Source of the DNA: Prevotella herbatica
GTDB lineage: Bacteria; Bacteroidota; Bacteroidia; Bacteroidales; Bacteroidaceae
NCBI RefSeq assembly: GCF_017347605.1
Contig: NZ_AP024484.1
Location: forward strand, 1,579,501-1,643,500
Direction of reading: 5' to 3'
DNA length: 64,000 nucleotides
The notes beneath the pieces are model-generated. The model searched no databases, was not told the DNA's origin, and was given only the letters and a program-made list of their open reading frames with translations. Positions 19,951-29,562 of the stretch are shown here, in pieces; within the stretch, counting starts at the first letter, position 1, and each line of letters starts with the position of its first letter. Both the position numbers and the translations under genes were made by a program.

Positions 19951-22384
19951 TCTTTGTCTTTACAGTCTTTCCTAATTTATTGTCTTTTACGGTAAGTAGT
20001 ATGTCGCCCTTCTTACCGTTACTCTCTACAATGACAACCAACTTTCCGCTGAACAGTTTCATTTGAGGTTGAGTGAATGATTCAAGACTTGTAGCGTCTC
20101 CATTACATACTGCCTTGAAACTTCCAGCTCCCTTAACTTCAAATGTAAGTTCATCAGAGCCGTCAGGAATCAAATTACCCTTGTTGTCCGTTAGGCTAAT
20201 GGTAACAAAAGCTAAGTCGTTTCCATCGGATTTTATCTCATTACGATCGGCTTTAGCCTCTAATTTCGCTGGCTTTCCTGCGGTATATATAATTTTCTCC
20301 TCAGCTTTCTCGCCATTGGCATTATATGCCACAACCTTTATCTCACCAGGTTCATATTTCACTTTGTCCCACATAAGGCGGTAGCGACGGAGTAGATCCA
20401 TGTTTTCTAGCTGAGGCTTCTCTGTATTTGAGCTTGAAGGAGCAACCGAATAAGTCTGCTTAAACAGTCTTCCCTGACTTTTCCCGTTTACAAATAGTTC
20501 TGCAGAAGGATAGTCTGTATATACAAACACTGGTGTAACCTCTCCCTCGCGTCCATGCCATGTCCAGTGAGGTAATACGTGAAGCGTGTGTTTTGCTTTG
20601 TTCCAAACACTGCGATAAAGATAGAAACGGTCTTTTGGAAGACCAGCTAGATCGCATATTCCAAAATAGCTACTACGGCTAGGCCAATACGTATCATAAG
20701 GAGTAGGTTCGCCTAGATAATCAAAACCAGTCCATACAAACTGCCCAATGGTGTAACTTCTATCATCTTGCATCAGCAAATCAGCCTCTGGAAGATTACT
20801 CCATCCACAATATTCTGTATCATAACTAGAACACTGTCCGTCAGGATAAACACCGTTATCAGTGATTTTCATAGGGAATTTATATATTCCACGACTGCTA
20901 ACTGTAGAAGCTGTCTCTGAACCTAAAATAAAACCTTGTGGAATTTGCTTTATGCTTGTATCGTATTTATATACTCTGTAGTTGAATCCAGGAACATCCA
21001 TTACCTTTGCAAATCCACTAGCAATAGCTTTTTCAGCATTGTCCATACCTTGTGTTACAGGGCGTGAAGGATCAAGGCTATGGCATAAGTCCTGCAAGTG
21101 ACGAGAAATCTCACGTCCTTCAACACTCCATTGCTCAGGAATCTCGTTTCCAATACTCCACATTACGATGCTAGGATGATTACGGTGATTAAGAACAAGA
21201 TTTGTTATGTCGCGATCAGCCCAGTTATCAAAGAATTTAGCATATCCGTTTTTGCATTTAGGATATTTCCACATATCAAAGCTCTCAGCCATAACCATCA
21301 TACCCATTGAATCGCAAACTTCCATTTGCATCGTAGAAGGCATATTGTGTGAAGTGCGAATAGCATCACATCCCATATCCTTCAAAATACGAATCTGACG
21401 AATTATTGCAGCCTTATTGACCGCTGTTCCAAGAGGACCTAAATCATGATGTAAACATACGCCCTGAATTTTACGACTGATACCGTTTAGCATGAAACCT
21501 TTTTCAGCTGAAACGCTTATCGTACGAATACCAGTCTTATCAGTCGTTTCATCAATAAGTTTGTCTCCACAATAAAGTTTCGTCACTACGCTATAAAGAT
21601 ATGGACTTTCAGGACTCCACAGCTTAGCATCTGCTATATTCATCTCAGAATGCATGTTCCCTATTTTGTCTATCTTTGCATTACTTTGAGCTTTAATATT
21701 TCCAGTAATATCAATGATAGATACTTCTGCATGAAGTCCTTCAATATTCTCATATCCATGTACATGAGTGTCTATGGCAATGTTGGCATTCCCATTACTG
21801 ATTTTGTTTGTTCTTATATATGTGCCCCAACGGTCAATATTTGTATCCCCAGTCATTATCAATGTCACAGGGCGATATATTCCGCCGCCAGGATACCAAC
21901 GACTGCTCTCCTCAACATTATTCAGATGCACTTCAATCGTATTATCCTTTCCGTCTTTATTGATATAAGGAGTCGCATCAACACGAAATGCATTGTATCC
22001 ATACGCCCAATATCCGGCTTTGTGACCATTAATATAAACAGTAGGTTCACTCATTGCACCATCAAATTTCAGCATTGCGCGGTTATATTCAGAAGGAACA
22101 GTGAAAGTTGTTTTATAGAATCCTTCACCAATCCAAGGCAATGCACCAGAACGTCCGCTCTTTTCCGTTTTATTCTTCTCGCCATTCTGTGTTATGGCAA
22201 CAGTCTGTAAGTCCCATTTTTTGTCAAAAGGTCCACTGATAGCCCAATCATGCGGAACAGTTACCTGTTGCCATTCTGTGTTATCGCGGCTGAACTGCCA
22301 TTTGTTAATGTTAACTTCTCTGCGTACCTGTGCAAAGCAGGTAGCAGAGATTAATAATGATGTCGCAATAAGTTTTATCTTCAT
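19934..22384 (-). CDS. GH2 beta-galactosidase of the galactan locus
   Basis: An 816-residue exported enzyme (signal peptide ending FAQ). The order is a jelly-roll domain (about 25-190, with EVHLNNVEESSRWYPGGGIY), an Ig-like domain, a TIM barrel with acid/base Glu414 (IGNEIP) and nucleophile Glu490 (ILGSETAS), and C-terminal Ig-like domains including a DUF4982-type region. GH2 enzymes of this group release galactose from beta-galacto-oligosaccharides. The start overlaps the end of GH53 by 4 bp (ATGA), so the two are coupled: GH53 cuts galactan and GH2 finishes the products in the periplasm. Confidence 0.94.
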   Translation of the reverse strand: MKIKLIATSLLISATCFAQVRREVNINKWQFSRDNTEWQQVTVPHDWAISGPFDKKWDLQTVAITQNGEKNKTEKSGRSGALPWIGEGFYKTTFTVPSEYNRAMLKFDGAMSEPTVYINGHKAGYWAYGYNAFRVDATPYINKDGKDNTIEVHLNNVEESSRWYPGGGIYRPVTLIMTGDTNIDRWGTYIRTNKISNGNANIAIDTHVHGYENIEGLHAEVSIIDITGNIKAQSNAKIDKIGNMHSEMNIADAKLWSPESPYLYSVVTKLYCGDKLIDETTDKTGIRTISVSAEKGFMLNGISRKIQGVCLHHDLGPLGTAVNKAAIIRQIRILKDMGCDAIRTSHNMPSTMQMEVCDSMGMMVMAESFDMWKYPKCKNGYAKFFDNWADRDITNLVLNHRNHPSIVMWSIGNEIPEQWSVEGREISRHLQDLCHSLDPSRPVTQGMDNAEKAIASGFAKVMDVPGFNYRVYKYDTSIKQIPQGFILGSETASTVSSRGIYKFPMKITDNGVYPDGQCSSYDTEYCGWSNLPEADLLMQDDRSYTIGQFVWTGFDYLGEPTPYDTYWPSRSSYFGICDLAGLPKDRFYLYRSVWNKAKHTLHVLPHWTWHGREGEVTPVFVYTDYPSAELFVNGKSQGRLFKQTYSVAPSSSNTEKPQLENMDLLRRYRLMWDKVKYEPGEIKVVAYNANGEKAEEKIIYTAGKPAKLEAKADRNEIKSDGNDLAFVTISLTDNKGNLIPDGSDELTFEVKGAGSFKAVCNGDATSLESFTQPQMKLFSGKLVVIVESNGKKGDILLTVKDNKLGKTVKTKIIAIP

Positions 22385-23409
22385 TGTTTGAAAATATTTA
22401 GTGTTGATGTCGCCTTTCCTGAGTTGTCAAATACTCCTTTGCTGTATCCTTCCCAACTGTTGTAGCATTCTGGTTCCCAATAAAACACACCAAGGCATCC
22501 GTTAATAGCTTTACAGCCTGTTACAAGCTTAGCCATAAAAGCTCCTGCATTTTCTGAATCCCAAGGCATACCTACTTCAGAAAGAACTACTTTACATCCA
22601 TATCTGTCTTCCAGTGTCTTGATGTTGCTTAAGCAGTCGCCGGTTTCTGTTTCCCAATCGCTGTCTTCTGGGTAAAGAGACATACCGATGACATCCCATT
22701 TTGCACCATTAGCTTTCAATCCGTCGAAAAGCCATGTGAAACGACCTAATAAATTACCTTTGTCTACGTGTATGATGACCTGTGCGTTAGGGTACACACT
22801 CTTTACAGCATCATAACCAGCATTAATAAGTTGAGCGAAACTGCTCTGATCAGTGTCAGAATAAGCTCCTTCCTTCCACAACATTCCTGTTGGAGTTTCA
22901 TTACCTACCTGAACCCATTCTACATCAACGCCTTTGTCTTTCAAAGTCTGCAATACATCTGTTGTATGTTTTGCTACGTCAACCTTAAGTTGGTCTAGGT
23001 TGTCGTTTGCCCATGCAGCAGGTTTTGTCTGATGTGCAGGATCAGCCCATGAGTCACTGTAATGGAAATCAATCATAACTCTGAATCCCAGAGCTTTTGC
23101 ACGAAGAGCTTTAGCAAGAACATCCTGTTTGCCGTTCCAACCATCAGTAGGGTCAACCCATACACGTAGTCTTATAGAGTTTACGCCCATTGATTTCAAC
23201 AGCTTCAAACATTCGGTTTCTCTTCCGTTTGCATCATAGAATTTTGTTCCAGCAGCTTCCATTTCTGTAACCCAACTTACATCGGCACCTTTTGCGAAAC
23301 CGCTCATGTCGTAAGTTGGTACAGTCTCGGCAACTGTTGTATCGGTATCACTGCATGAAGATAATGCAATGATACTGACAAAAGCTAGAAATATATACTT
23401 TAATTTCAT
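22381..23409 (-). CDS. GH53 endo-beta-1,4-galactanase, lipoprotein
   Basis: A 342-residue enzyme of full GH53 length. The N-terminus is a lipoprotein signal with a lipobox-like LSSCSD (Cys19), which suits a cell-surface enzyme. Catalytic residues are Glu171 in VGNETP (acid/base) and Glu278 in VLSEVG (nucleophile). Other family blocks are IRLRVWVDP and MIDFHYSDSWADP. It cleaves internal beta-1,4-galactosyl bonds in pectic galactan. It lies between the SusE-like gene and GH2 in one operon. Confidence 0.96.
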   Translation of the reverse strand: MKLKYIFLAFVSIIALSSCSDTDTTVAETVPTYDMSGFAKGADVSWVTEMEAAGTKFYDANGRETECLKLLKSMGVNSIRLRVWVDPTDGWNGKQDVLAKALRAKALGFRVMIDFHYSDSWADPAHQTKPAAWANDNLDQLKVDVAKHTTDVLQTLKDKGVDVEWVQVGNETPTGMLWKEGAYSDTDQSSFAQLINAGYDAVKSVYPNAQVIIHVDKGNLLGRFTWLFDGLKANGAKWDVIGMSLYPEDSDWETETGDCLSNIKTLEDRYGCKVVLSEVGMPWDSENAGAFMAKLVTGCKAINGCLGVFYWEPECYNSWEGYSKGVFDNSGKATSTLNIFKQ

Positions 23410-23433
23410 AAATTTTTAGTTTTAAGAATTGAA

Positions 23434-24780
23434 CTATTTAGTATAACTCCACTTCATAGTGTTTAAATCCACTGTCACATTGAGAGTTGTTCCGTTCGTA
23501 AAGTCAGCATTAAACCATAGACCATACTTTCCATCTCCGCTGTCAAGAGTATATTGGTTTGTAGGATCAGAACCATACCACACCTTATTCTCTTCATCAA
23601 CTATTTGGAAGTTCTCCCATTGCTGTGCAGCGTATGTACCAGCGTATGTACCTGTTCCAGTCTTAGCTAGTGTTGCCAACTTTGTTGAACCGTCTTTAGA
23701 ATACATAGCCAGTTCTGATGGGAACTTAACTGTTGGATTACCAGGTGTAACAGTTCCGCTAACAATTTCATAACTGTATTGTGCATGACTGTTGATATAC
23801 ATATTAACAGTGTAAACACCAGCCTTTGCTATTGTTGTGTCTGGAAGATTGAATGTCTTCACTACAGATGAAGAAGTACGTGTTGTAGAATTGTATTCAT
23901 TACCAGTTGCTGTTCCACCAATTTGTGTGTTGTCGGCTGTTGTCGTAATCAGAGCAGTCCAAACTCCCTTCTTACTATCATACGTAAAATCACTACCATT
24001 TATTGTGACTTTGGTGATATTTGCGGCACTCCATACGTCATTCTTTGTATCAACAGTAACAAACCAATGTCCGCTACCATCAGCAAACCAGCAATTCCAT
24101 GCGTCGCTAGCCTTAGATAGTTCAAACTCATGGCCACTAACGTTATAGTTACCCCATACCGTTCCATCGTTCTCAACAAACCAGCAGTTATACCAACCAG
24201 CTGCTTTCATGTAGCCAGTATATATTCCGTTTTCAGAGTCACTGTAAAGGCGAGCTACAGTATCAGTCTTTTCCTTGCTTAATACACTGACAAAGTTCAT
24301 GTGGATCGTAAATGGAGTAACGTTAACCTTTTCAACATTACTGTATGCTGGTTCCATATTGTTACCTTCTACGCTTTTTATGCGAAAATACAAAGGAGCC
24401 GAAACATCGGCACTTAGTCCTAAGCCTTTAGCTATGGAATTGAGGTCGTCACCTATATAAGCTTTAGAAGGAGAAATTACAGTACTCTCGTTAACCTTTC
24501 CGCTGAAATCCTCATTAGCTGATATTTGCAGATAAGTCTTTAGCACTCCGTCAGGAGCAGTCTTCGACGAATCAGAAGAAAGTAGAGTAGGGTTATTCCA
24601 TTCTATAGACAATACAAGTTTCTTGCTATTGGCTATTGACAGTACAACGTCACTCGTTGTAGCAGTAAGTTCAGAACCCCCGAACCCGTTAAGGTATATA
24701 AGGTCACCGTCCTTATTACAACTGCTAAGCATTGTAACAGTTGTAAGTAGCAACATTATGTTGTATAATATCTTTTTCAT
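23434..24780 (-). CDS. SusE/SusF-like surface glycan-binding lipoprotein
   Basis: A 448-residue protein with a lipobox (MLSSCNKD) and an N-terminal SusE Ig-like domain (TATTSDVVLSIANSKKLVLS). Two tandem beta-sandwich modules of the SusF/SusE type follow, each with an aromatic-rich motif (WYNCWFVENDG and WENFQIVDEENKVWYG). Such proteins hold polysaccharide at the surface for the SusCD importer. It is placed directly after SusD in the galactan operon; specificity for galactan is inferred from that context. Confidence 0.85.
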   Translation of the reverse strand: MKKILYNIMLLLTTVTMLSSCNKDGDLIYLNGFGGSELTATTSDVVLSIANSKKLVLSIEWNNPTLLSSDSSKTAPDGVLKTYLQISANEDFSGKVNESTVISPSKAYIGDDLNSIAKGLGLSADVSAPLYFRIKSVEGNNMEPAYSNVEKVNVTPFTIHMNFVSVLSKEKTDTVARLYSDSENGIYTGYMKAAGWYNCWFVENDGTVWGNYNVSGHEFELSKASDAWNCWFADGSGHWFVTVDTKNDVWSAANITKVTINGSDFTYDSKKGVWTALITTTADNTQIGGTATGNEYNSTTRTSSSVVKTFNLPDTTIAKAGVYTVNMYINSHAQYSYEIVSGTVTPGNPTVKFPSELAMYSKDGSTKLATLAKTGTGTYAGTYAAQQWENFQIVDEENKVWYGSDPTNQYTLDSGDGKYGLWFNADFTNGTTLNVTVDLNTMKWSYTK

Positions 24781-24792
24781 TTAATTGCTGTA

Positions 24793-26376
24793 TTAATAGT
24801 TCTCGTTGTATAGATTTGGATTAGCGGTGAGCTCTGTATTAGGTATAGGGTAGATGTTATACTTGTTGTCTACTGCCATACCGTCTTTAGTGCCACCTTT
24901 CCACTGCCAAAGATATTTTGAAGTGGTAAACTCGCCGAAGCGTATGAGGTCTGTACGACGTTCACTCTCAAGATATAGTTCACGTGCTCGTTCATCAATA
25001 ATGTAATCAAGAGATAACTGGCTTTGTTTTAAATCACCGTCAGTGTTACCATAAGCACGTTCGCGCAAAGCATTTACATACTTTAAAGCCTGATCATAGC
25101 TTCCGCCATTGCCACCTCTTAATACCGCCTCTGCATACATTAGATATACATCTGCGAGACGAAACATTGGATAATCTGTATCTACACCACCATCGGCAGT
25201 ATTAGAAGCAGTTTGTCCAGCATCGGTAAGGTTAGTCCATTTTGTCATGAAGTAGCCTTGCGACTGGTTCGTAATATCATCTAGATACTGAGTTTGGTTT
25301 TTCGTGAAGAATTTAGCACGATTGTCTCCAGTTTCAAATTTAGCAGGCAGTTCGCCTCTTGAACGGAACATTCCCCATGCAGACTTTACTCCATAATCGG
25401 CAACGTTAAGATCGCTTGATGTATTTCCCATTTCACCACAGATGATATATGTAGTAGAACCCCAAGACACAGTCTTCTGTGCATCAACAGGTAATGCGAA
25501 TATTATTTCGTTGGTACGTTTGTCGTTGTCGGCATTAAATAGTTTAGAGTAATCACTTTCCAAAGTGTATCCTTGTGCGATAGCGTTATTACATGCATCA
25601 ATGCACTCTGTGTATTTAGCCTGACCTGTATAAACCTCATCGTTTAGATACAGTTTTGCAAGCAGTGTATAAGCTGCGCCTTGTGAAGCACGTCCATAAG
25701 GGCATTCAGAAGCAGGACACATATCTGTTACTGCAGATTTAAGTTCACTTTCAATGAAAGCGGCTGTCTGTGCAGGAGTATAGCGAGGAGGAGTGAAACT
25801 TCCTACAGGATCGTTTTCGTCAACGAAAGGTATATAGCGGAACAGGTCAAGTGCGTGATAATAGAACAACGCACGCATGAAGCGAGCTTCTGCACGATAG
25901 TGTCGAAGCAATTGCTGATCGGTATCGCTGAATGTACTAATTTTAGTATCAGTGCAGTTGCGTAGGAATTCATTACACAGTGTGATGTTATAATATATAC
26001 GATAATACATATCGGAAACCCAAGGATCGTTGGCATCCCACTGCAGATAAGTAATACCCGAAGTTTTATCACCCGACAACCATGTAGAAGCAACTTCATC
26101 AGTGCCACATTCCTGTAAATTGAAGTAGCATCTCATGTAATCGTATCCCATGTTAGAACTTAGGTCTGAATTTTGACCACCCTTACCTTGTCCAGTGGTC
26201 ACCATTGACGTATAAATCTTTCCAAGAACAGATTCGTAATTTTCTGTAGAGGTGTACACCTGTTGAGATGTAGTCTCTGTATGTGGGTACTGGTCAAGAT
26301 CGGATGTACAAGATGCCATAGGCATTGTCAATGCAGCAAGAGCCAGTGTATTGATTGCTATTTTTTTAGATTTCAT
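24793..26376 (-). CDS. SusD-like (RagB/SusD) nutrient-binding lipoprotein of the galactan locus
   Basis: A 527-residue lipoprotein with a lipobox-type cysteine in MASCTSDL. The helical TPR-like scaffold is visible as conserved SusD segments, including HYRAEARFMRALFYYHALDLF, split by a variable loop region. The closing motif is YNIYPIPNTELTANPNLYNENY, typical of SusD C-termini. It forms the lid of the SusCD transporter. It lies 12 bp after susC and 12 bp before the SusE-like gene. Confidence 0.95.
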   Translation of the reverse strand: MKSKKIAINTLALAALTMPMASCTSDLDQYPHTETTSQQVYTSTENYESVLGKIYTSMVTTGQGKGGQNSDLSSNMGYDYMRCYFNLQECGTDEVASTWLSGDKTSGITYLQWDANDPWVSDMYYRIYYNITLCNEFLRNCTDTKISTFSDTDQQLLRHYRAEARFMRALFYYHALDLFRYIPFVDENDPVGSFTPPRYTPAQTAAFIESELKSAVTDMCPASECPYGRASQGAAYTLLAKLYLNDEVYTGQAKYTECIDACNNAIAQGYTLESDYSKLFNADNDKRTNEIIFALPVDAQKTVSWGSTTYIICGEMGNTSSDLNVADYGVKSAWGMFRSRGELPAKFETGDNRAKFFTKNQTQYLDDITNQSQGYFMTKWTNLTDAGQTASNTADGGVDTDYPMFRLADVYLMYAEAVLRGGNGGSYDQALKYVNALRERAYGNTDGDLKQSQLSLDYIIDERARELYLESERRTDLIRFGEFTTSKYLWQWKGGTKDGMAVDNKYNIYPIPNTELTANPNLYNENY

Positions 26377-26388
26377 GAATTTCGATTT

Positions 26389-29355
26389 TTAGAATTGAAG
26401 ACCAATGCTAAGTGAATAAGTGCGTGGACGAGGATAGAAAGAATTATCCATTCCGTTTGGTACCTCTGGGTCTACGCCTGTATATTTTGTGATAGTGAAT
26501 ACATTCTGAACCAAAGCAGATAATGTAAGTCCAGATATATACTTTCCTACATTTCCGAAATTATAGCTGAGGCTTAAATTATCCAATTTCAGGAATGATG
26601 CATTCTCTACATAATAGTCAGACAAATACTGGCGAGATTTGAAACCAGTCTTTACATAACTGTTATTCAGATTATTCAATTGGAATGAGTTGTAGCTTAC
26701 GGTTTCCCATGCGCCTGTGCTCATTGCCATTCCGTTATATACATAGTTGCCTATGTTTGCACGGAAACTTGCGCTGAAAGTAAACTTCTTATAACGTAAA
26801 GATGAACTTAATCCCATAATATAATCAGGGGCTGGAGACTTGTAACGATACAAATCAGAAGAGTTTATCTGTCCGTCGTGATTTAAGTCGGCGTATGCAC
26901 CCTCAATAGGTTTGCCAGTTTTCTGGTCATAAAGCTGATGATAAACATAGAACATATAAGGTTCATAACCCTCTGATAATACCTGGAATTGATAAGAGTC
27001 AATGCTTGGACCTACAAGAATGTTGGTTGCGGTGCTTCCCTTTACTAAAGAGAGGTTCTTAACTTTCATTTTCTGCCAAGTAAGGTTGTAGCTTATGTTC
27101 CAATCCCAGTCCTTAGTCTTAATAGGATTGGCGTTAAGAGAGAACTCAATACCGTGGCTGTCTACGTTACCCACATTTGTAAGAATATTCTTAGCAAAGT
27201 TTGTTCCTGCAGCTGAAGGTACTGTTGCTAAAAGGTCTTTTGTCTTTCTTGTATAAAAGTCGAAACTTCCAGAAAGACGATTGTCGAGGAATCCGAAATC
27301 AAGTCCGAAATCCCATGATGATGTTGTTTCCCATTTAAGATTTGAAACGTATGCCTCTGGACGATATGTATATATGTATTGTCCGTTCATTAGTGCTTGT
27401 GCGCCGTCAACGCTCTGAGTGTATATAGGCAGATAGTTGTAGTTGCCTATACCATCCTGCTGGCCAGTAATACCATAGCTTGCGCGCAGTTTAAGATTAT
27501 TGAGCACTTTGTTATCCTTTAACCAATTTTCCTGAGTCAGTGTCCATCCCAAAGCAATAGAAGGGAATGTTCCCCAACGTGTGTCTGGGGAGAAACGTGA
27601 TGTGCCGTCACGGCGCATAGTTGCAGTAACAAGATATTTCCCGTCATAAGAATAGTTCAGACGACCATAGTAAGAAAGCAATGCATGACGATAGTCACTT
27701 GCCTTTACCTGTGATAGAATGTCACCCTTTGCATCCAATGTAGCATAAGCTGGGGTTGTGCTCTTCCAGTATTGGTAGTCATAACCTACAGTTGCCTCTA
27801 CATTGCTCTTTATATCTTCAAAGTTCTTGCTATAGTTTGCATAGAGTGTAAGAAGACGGTTTGTGTTTTTCTGCGGACCGTAAGCATAATCAAGTCCGTA
27901 AGTTGAATAATTTGAAGCAGCCTCTAATGGTACATATACTGTTCCCTTACCTTCAGAGATATCAGTACCCATTGTCGCGTGCAATTTCATGTCGGGGAAG
28001 AAATGGAGCTTATAATCGAGGTCAACACTTCCGATGAAGCGCTTGACCGTACTTTTTGATGTGTTTTGGTCTACAAGACCTAATGGATTTCTTACGCCAC
28101 CGTTTACTGGCAGTCCTGAAGCGTCAAGAGATTCATAATATCCGCCATAAGTCTGGTTACTCATGTAAATAGGTTGAGTAGGATTAAATGTCGCTGCTGC
28201 CCATATTGCGTTGCTATTATAAAATTGGTTGTTGTTGTATGTACCTTTTGCGTTGACAGTTACTTTCAAGTGGTCTTGAAAGAAACTAGGGCTTAATACT
28301 ACATTTCCAGTCCAACGACCAACATTGTCATTCTTAACTAATCCGTTCTGGTTCATATATCCAGTAGAAACACGGAATGGCAGGAAACCAACTTTTCCAC
28401 TTAAACTCAAGTTATTATCAGTTCCGAAAGCAGTGTGATACACTTGGTCGTTCCAGTCGGTATTAGCATCACCAAGAAGAGCCTGCTGGGCTGTTGTTCC
28501 CTGTGACTTTATGGTGTTTACAAAATCGTTGCGACTCATCATGTCGATAAGTTTTGTGCGAGTCTGCATGCTGTTAGTTGTATTAAAAGCAATTTTTAGC
28601 TTACCTTCAGCACCTTTCTTTGTTGTGATGATGATAACACCGTTTGATGCGCGTGAACCATATATGGCAGTAGAAGAAGCATCTTTCAATACGGTCATAC
28701 TCTCAATGTCGTTTGGATTTATCATACTGAGGAAATTACTTGAATTTCCAGATATACCACCTTGCTCCAATGGCACACCGTCAAGAACGATAAGTGGGTC
28801 GTTACTTGCATTCAATGATGCTCCACCACGAATACGGATCGTACTTCCAGCTGTTGCAGAACCACTGTTTGACATGATCTGTACACCCGAAACTTTACCA
28901 TTGATAAGCTGTTCAGGACTGCTTACCATACCTTTATTAAAGTCTTTAGACTGAACTGTTGATACACTACCAGTAAGATCACTTCTGCGTGCCGTACCAT
29001 AACCGATTACAACAACTTCATTAAGAGATTTCTGGTCAGTCTGCATCTTAATGACAATATTGTTACCATTGATAGATACTTGCTGTGAAACGTATCCCAC
29101 ATAACTTACAGTAAGAATCTTTGTACTTTGTGGTACGATAATCTTAAAGTTTCCGTCAAGATCTGTTACAGCTCCGCCACTTGTGTTGCCTGGAAGCATA
29201 ATGGTTGCACCGATAAGTGGTTCGCCATCGCTAGCGTCAGTAACGATACCTGTAATAGTTCTGTTTTGTGCTGCTGCAGATAATGACATGCAAAGCAACA
29301 CCCCCAAAATAAAGAAGATATTCCTTATTCGGGATAGATTTAGAAGGTTACTCAT
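26389..29355 (-). CDS. SusC-like TonB-dependent outer-membrane transporter of the galactan locus
   Basis: A 988-residue porin. It has a signal peptide, a carboxypeptidase-like beta-sandwich (ITGIVTDASDGEPLIGATI), a TonB-box region and the plug (VVIGYGTARRSDLTGS, DGVPLEQGG, DASSTAIYGSRASNGVIIITT). A 22-strand barrel follows, ending in the aromatic SLSIGLQF. It imports oligosaccharides with its SusD partner using TonB energy. As first gene of the operon it is divergent from the HTCS-like regulator (29563), which probably controls it. A -7-like TAACTTTG lies at 29405-29412. Confidence 0.96.
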   Translation of the reverse strand: MSNLLNLSRIRNIFFILGVLLCMSLSAAAQNRTITGIVTDASDGEPLIGATIMLPGNTSGGAVTDLDGNFKIIVPQSTKILTVSYVGYVSQQVSINGNNIVIKMQTDQKSLNEVVVIGYGTARRSDLTGSVSTVQSKDFNKGMVSSPEQLINGKVSGVQIMSNSGSATAGSTIRIRGGASLNASNDPLIVLDGVPLEQGGISGNSSNFLSMINPNDIESMTVLKDASSTAIYGSRASNGVIIITTKKGAEGKLKIAFNTTNSMQTRTKLIDMMSRNDFVNTIKSQGTTAQQALLGDANTDWNDQVYHTAFGTDNNLSLSGKVGFLPFRVSTGYMNQNGLVKNDNVGRWTGNVVLSPSFFQDHLKVTVNAKGTYNNNQFYNSNAIWAAATFNPTQPIYMSNQTYGGYYESLDASGLPVNGGVRNPLGLVDQNTSKSTVKRFIGSVDLDYKLHFFPDMKLHATMGTDISEGKGTVYVPLEAASNYSTYGLDYAYGPQKNTNRLLTLYANYSKNFEDIKSNVEATVGYDYQYWKSTTPAYATLDAKGDILSQVKASDYRHALLSYYGRLNYSYDGKYLVTATMRRDGTSRFSPDTRWGTFPSIALGWTLTQENWLKDNKVLNNLKLRASYGITGQQDGIGNYNYLPIYTQSVDGAQALMNGQYIYTYRPEAYVSNLKWETTSSWDFGLDFGFLDNRLSGSFDFYTRKTKDLLATVPSAAGTNFAKNILTNVGNVDSHGIEFSLNANPIKTKDWDWNISYNLTWQKMKVKNLSLVKGSTATNILVGPSIDSYQFQVLSEGYEPYMFYVYHQLYDQKTGKPIEGAYADLNHDGQINSSDLYRYKSPAPDYIMGLSSSLRYKKFTFSASFRANIGNYVYNGMAMSTGAWETVSYNSFQLNNLNNSYVKTGFKSRQYLSDYYVENASFLKLDNLSLSYNFGNVGKYISGLTLSALVQNVFTITKYTGVDPEVPNGMDNSFYPRPRTYSLSIGLQF

Positions 29356-29404
29356 TGTTTTTTAATTAATAGGCTTAATTGATTTTGTTTAAATTCTATG
29401 GCGA

Positions 29405-29412
29405 CAAAGTTA
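29405..29412 (-). promoter_or_regulatory. -7 box of the galactan susC operon
   Basis: On the minus strand TAACTTTG fits the -7 consensus 49 bp before susC. The nearest TTTG upstream is 26 bp away, outside the usual spacing, consistent with an activator-dependent promoter. Confidence 0.4.
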
Positions 29413-29519
29413 GTCCCAATAAAATAGGGTAAAGAACACAAAATAGACAAATAAAACTACATATTAGACAAATATTCTTAATCGGATAACAAAAAAGACA
29501 TCTATTGGTCTAAAATACG

Positions 29520-29527
29520 TATCTTTG
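29520..29527 (+). promoter_or_regulatory. -7 box of the HTCS-like regulator
   Basis: TATCTTTG lies 35 bp before the ATG at 29563. No TTTG is found at 19-21 bp upstream. Confidence 0.4.
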
Positions 29528-29562
29528 CCATATTATACACAGTCAACTACAACCATAACATT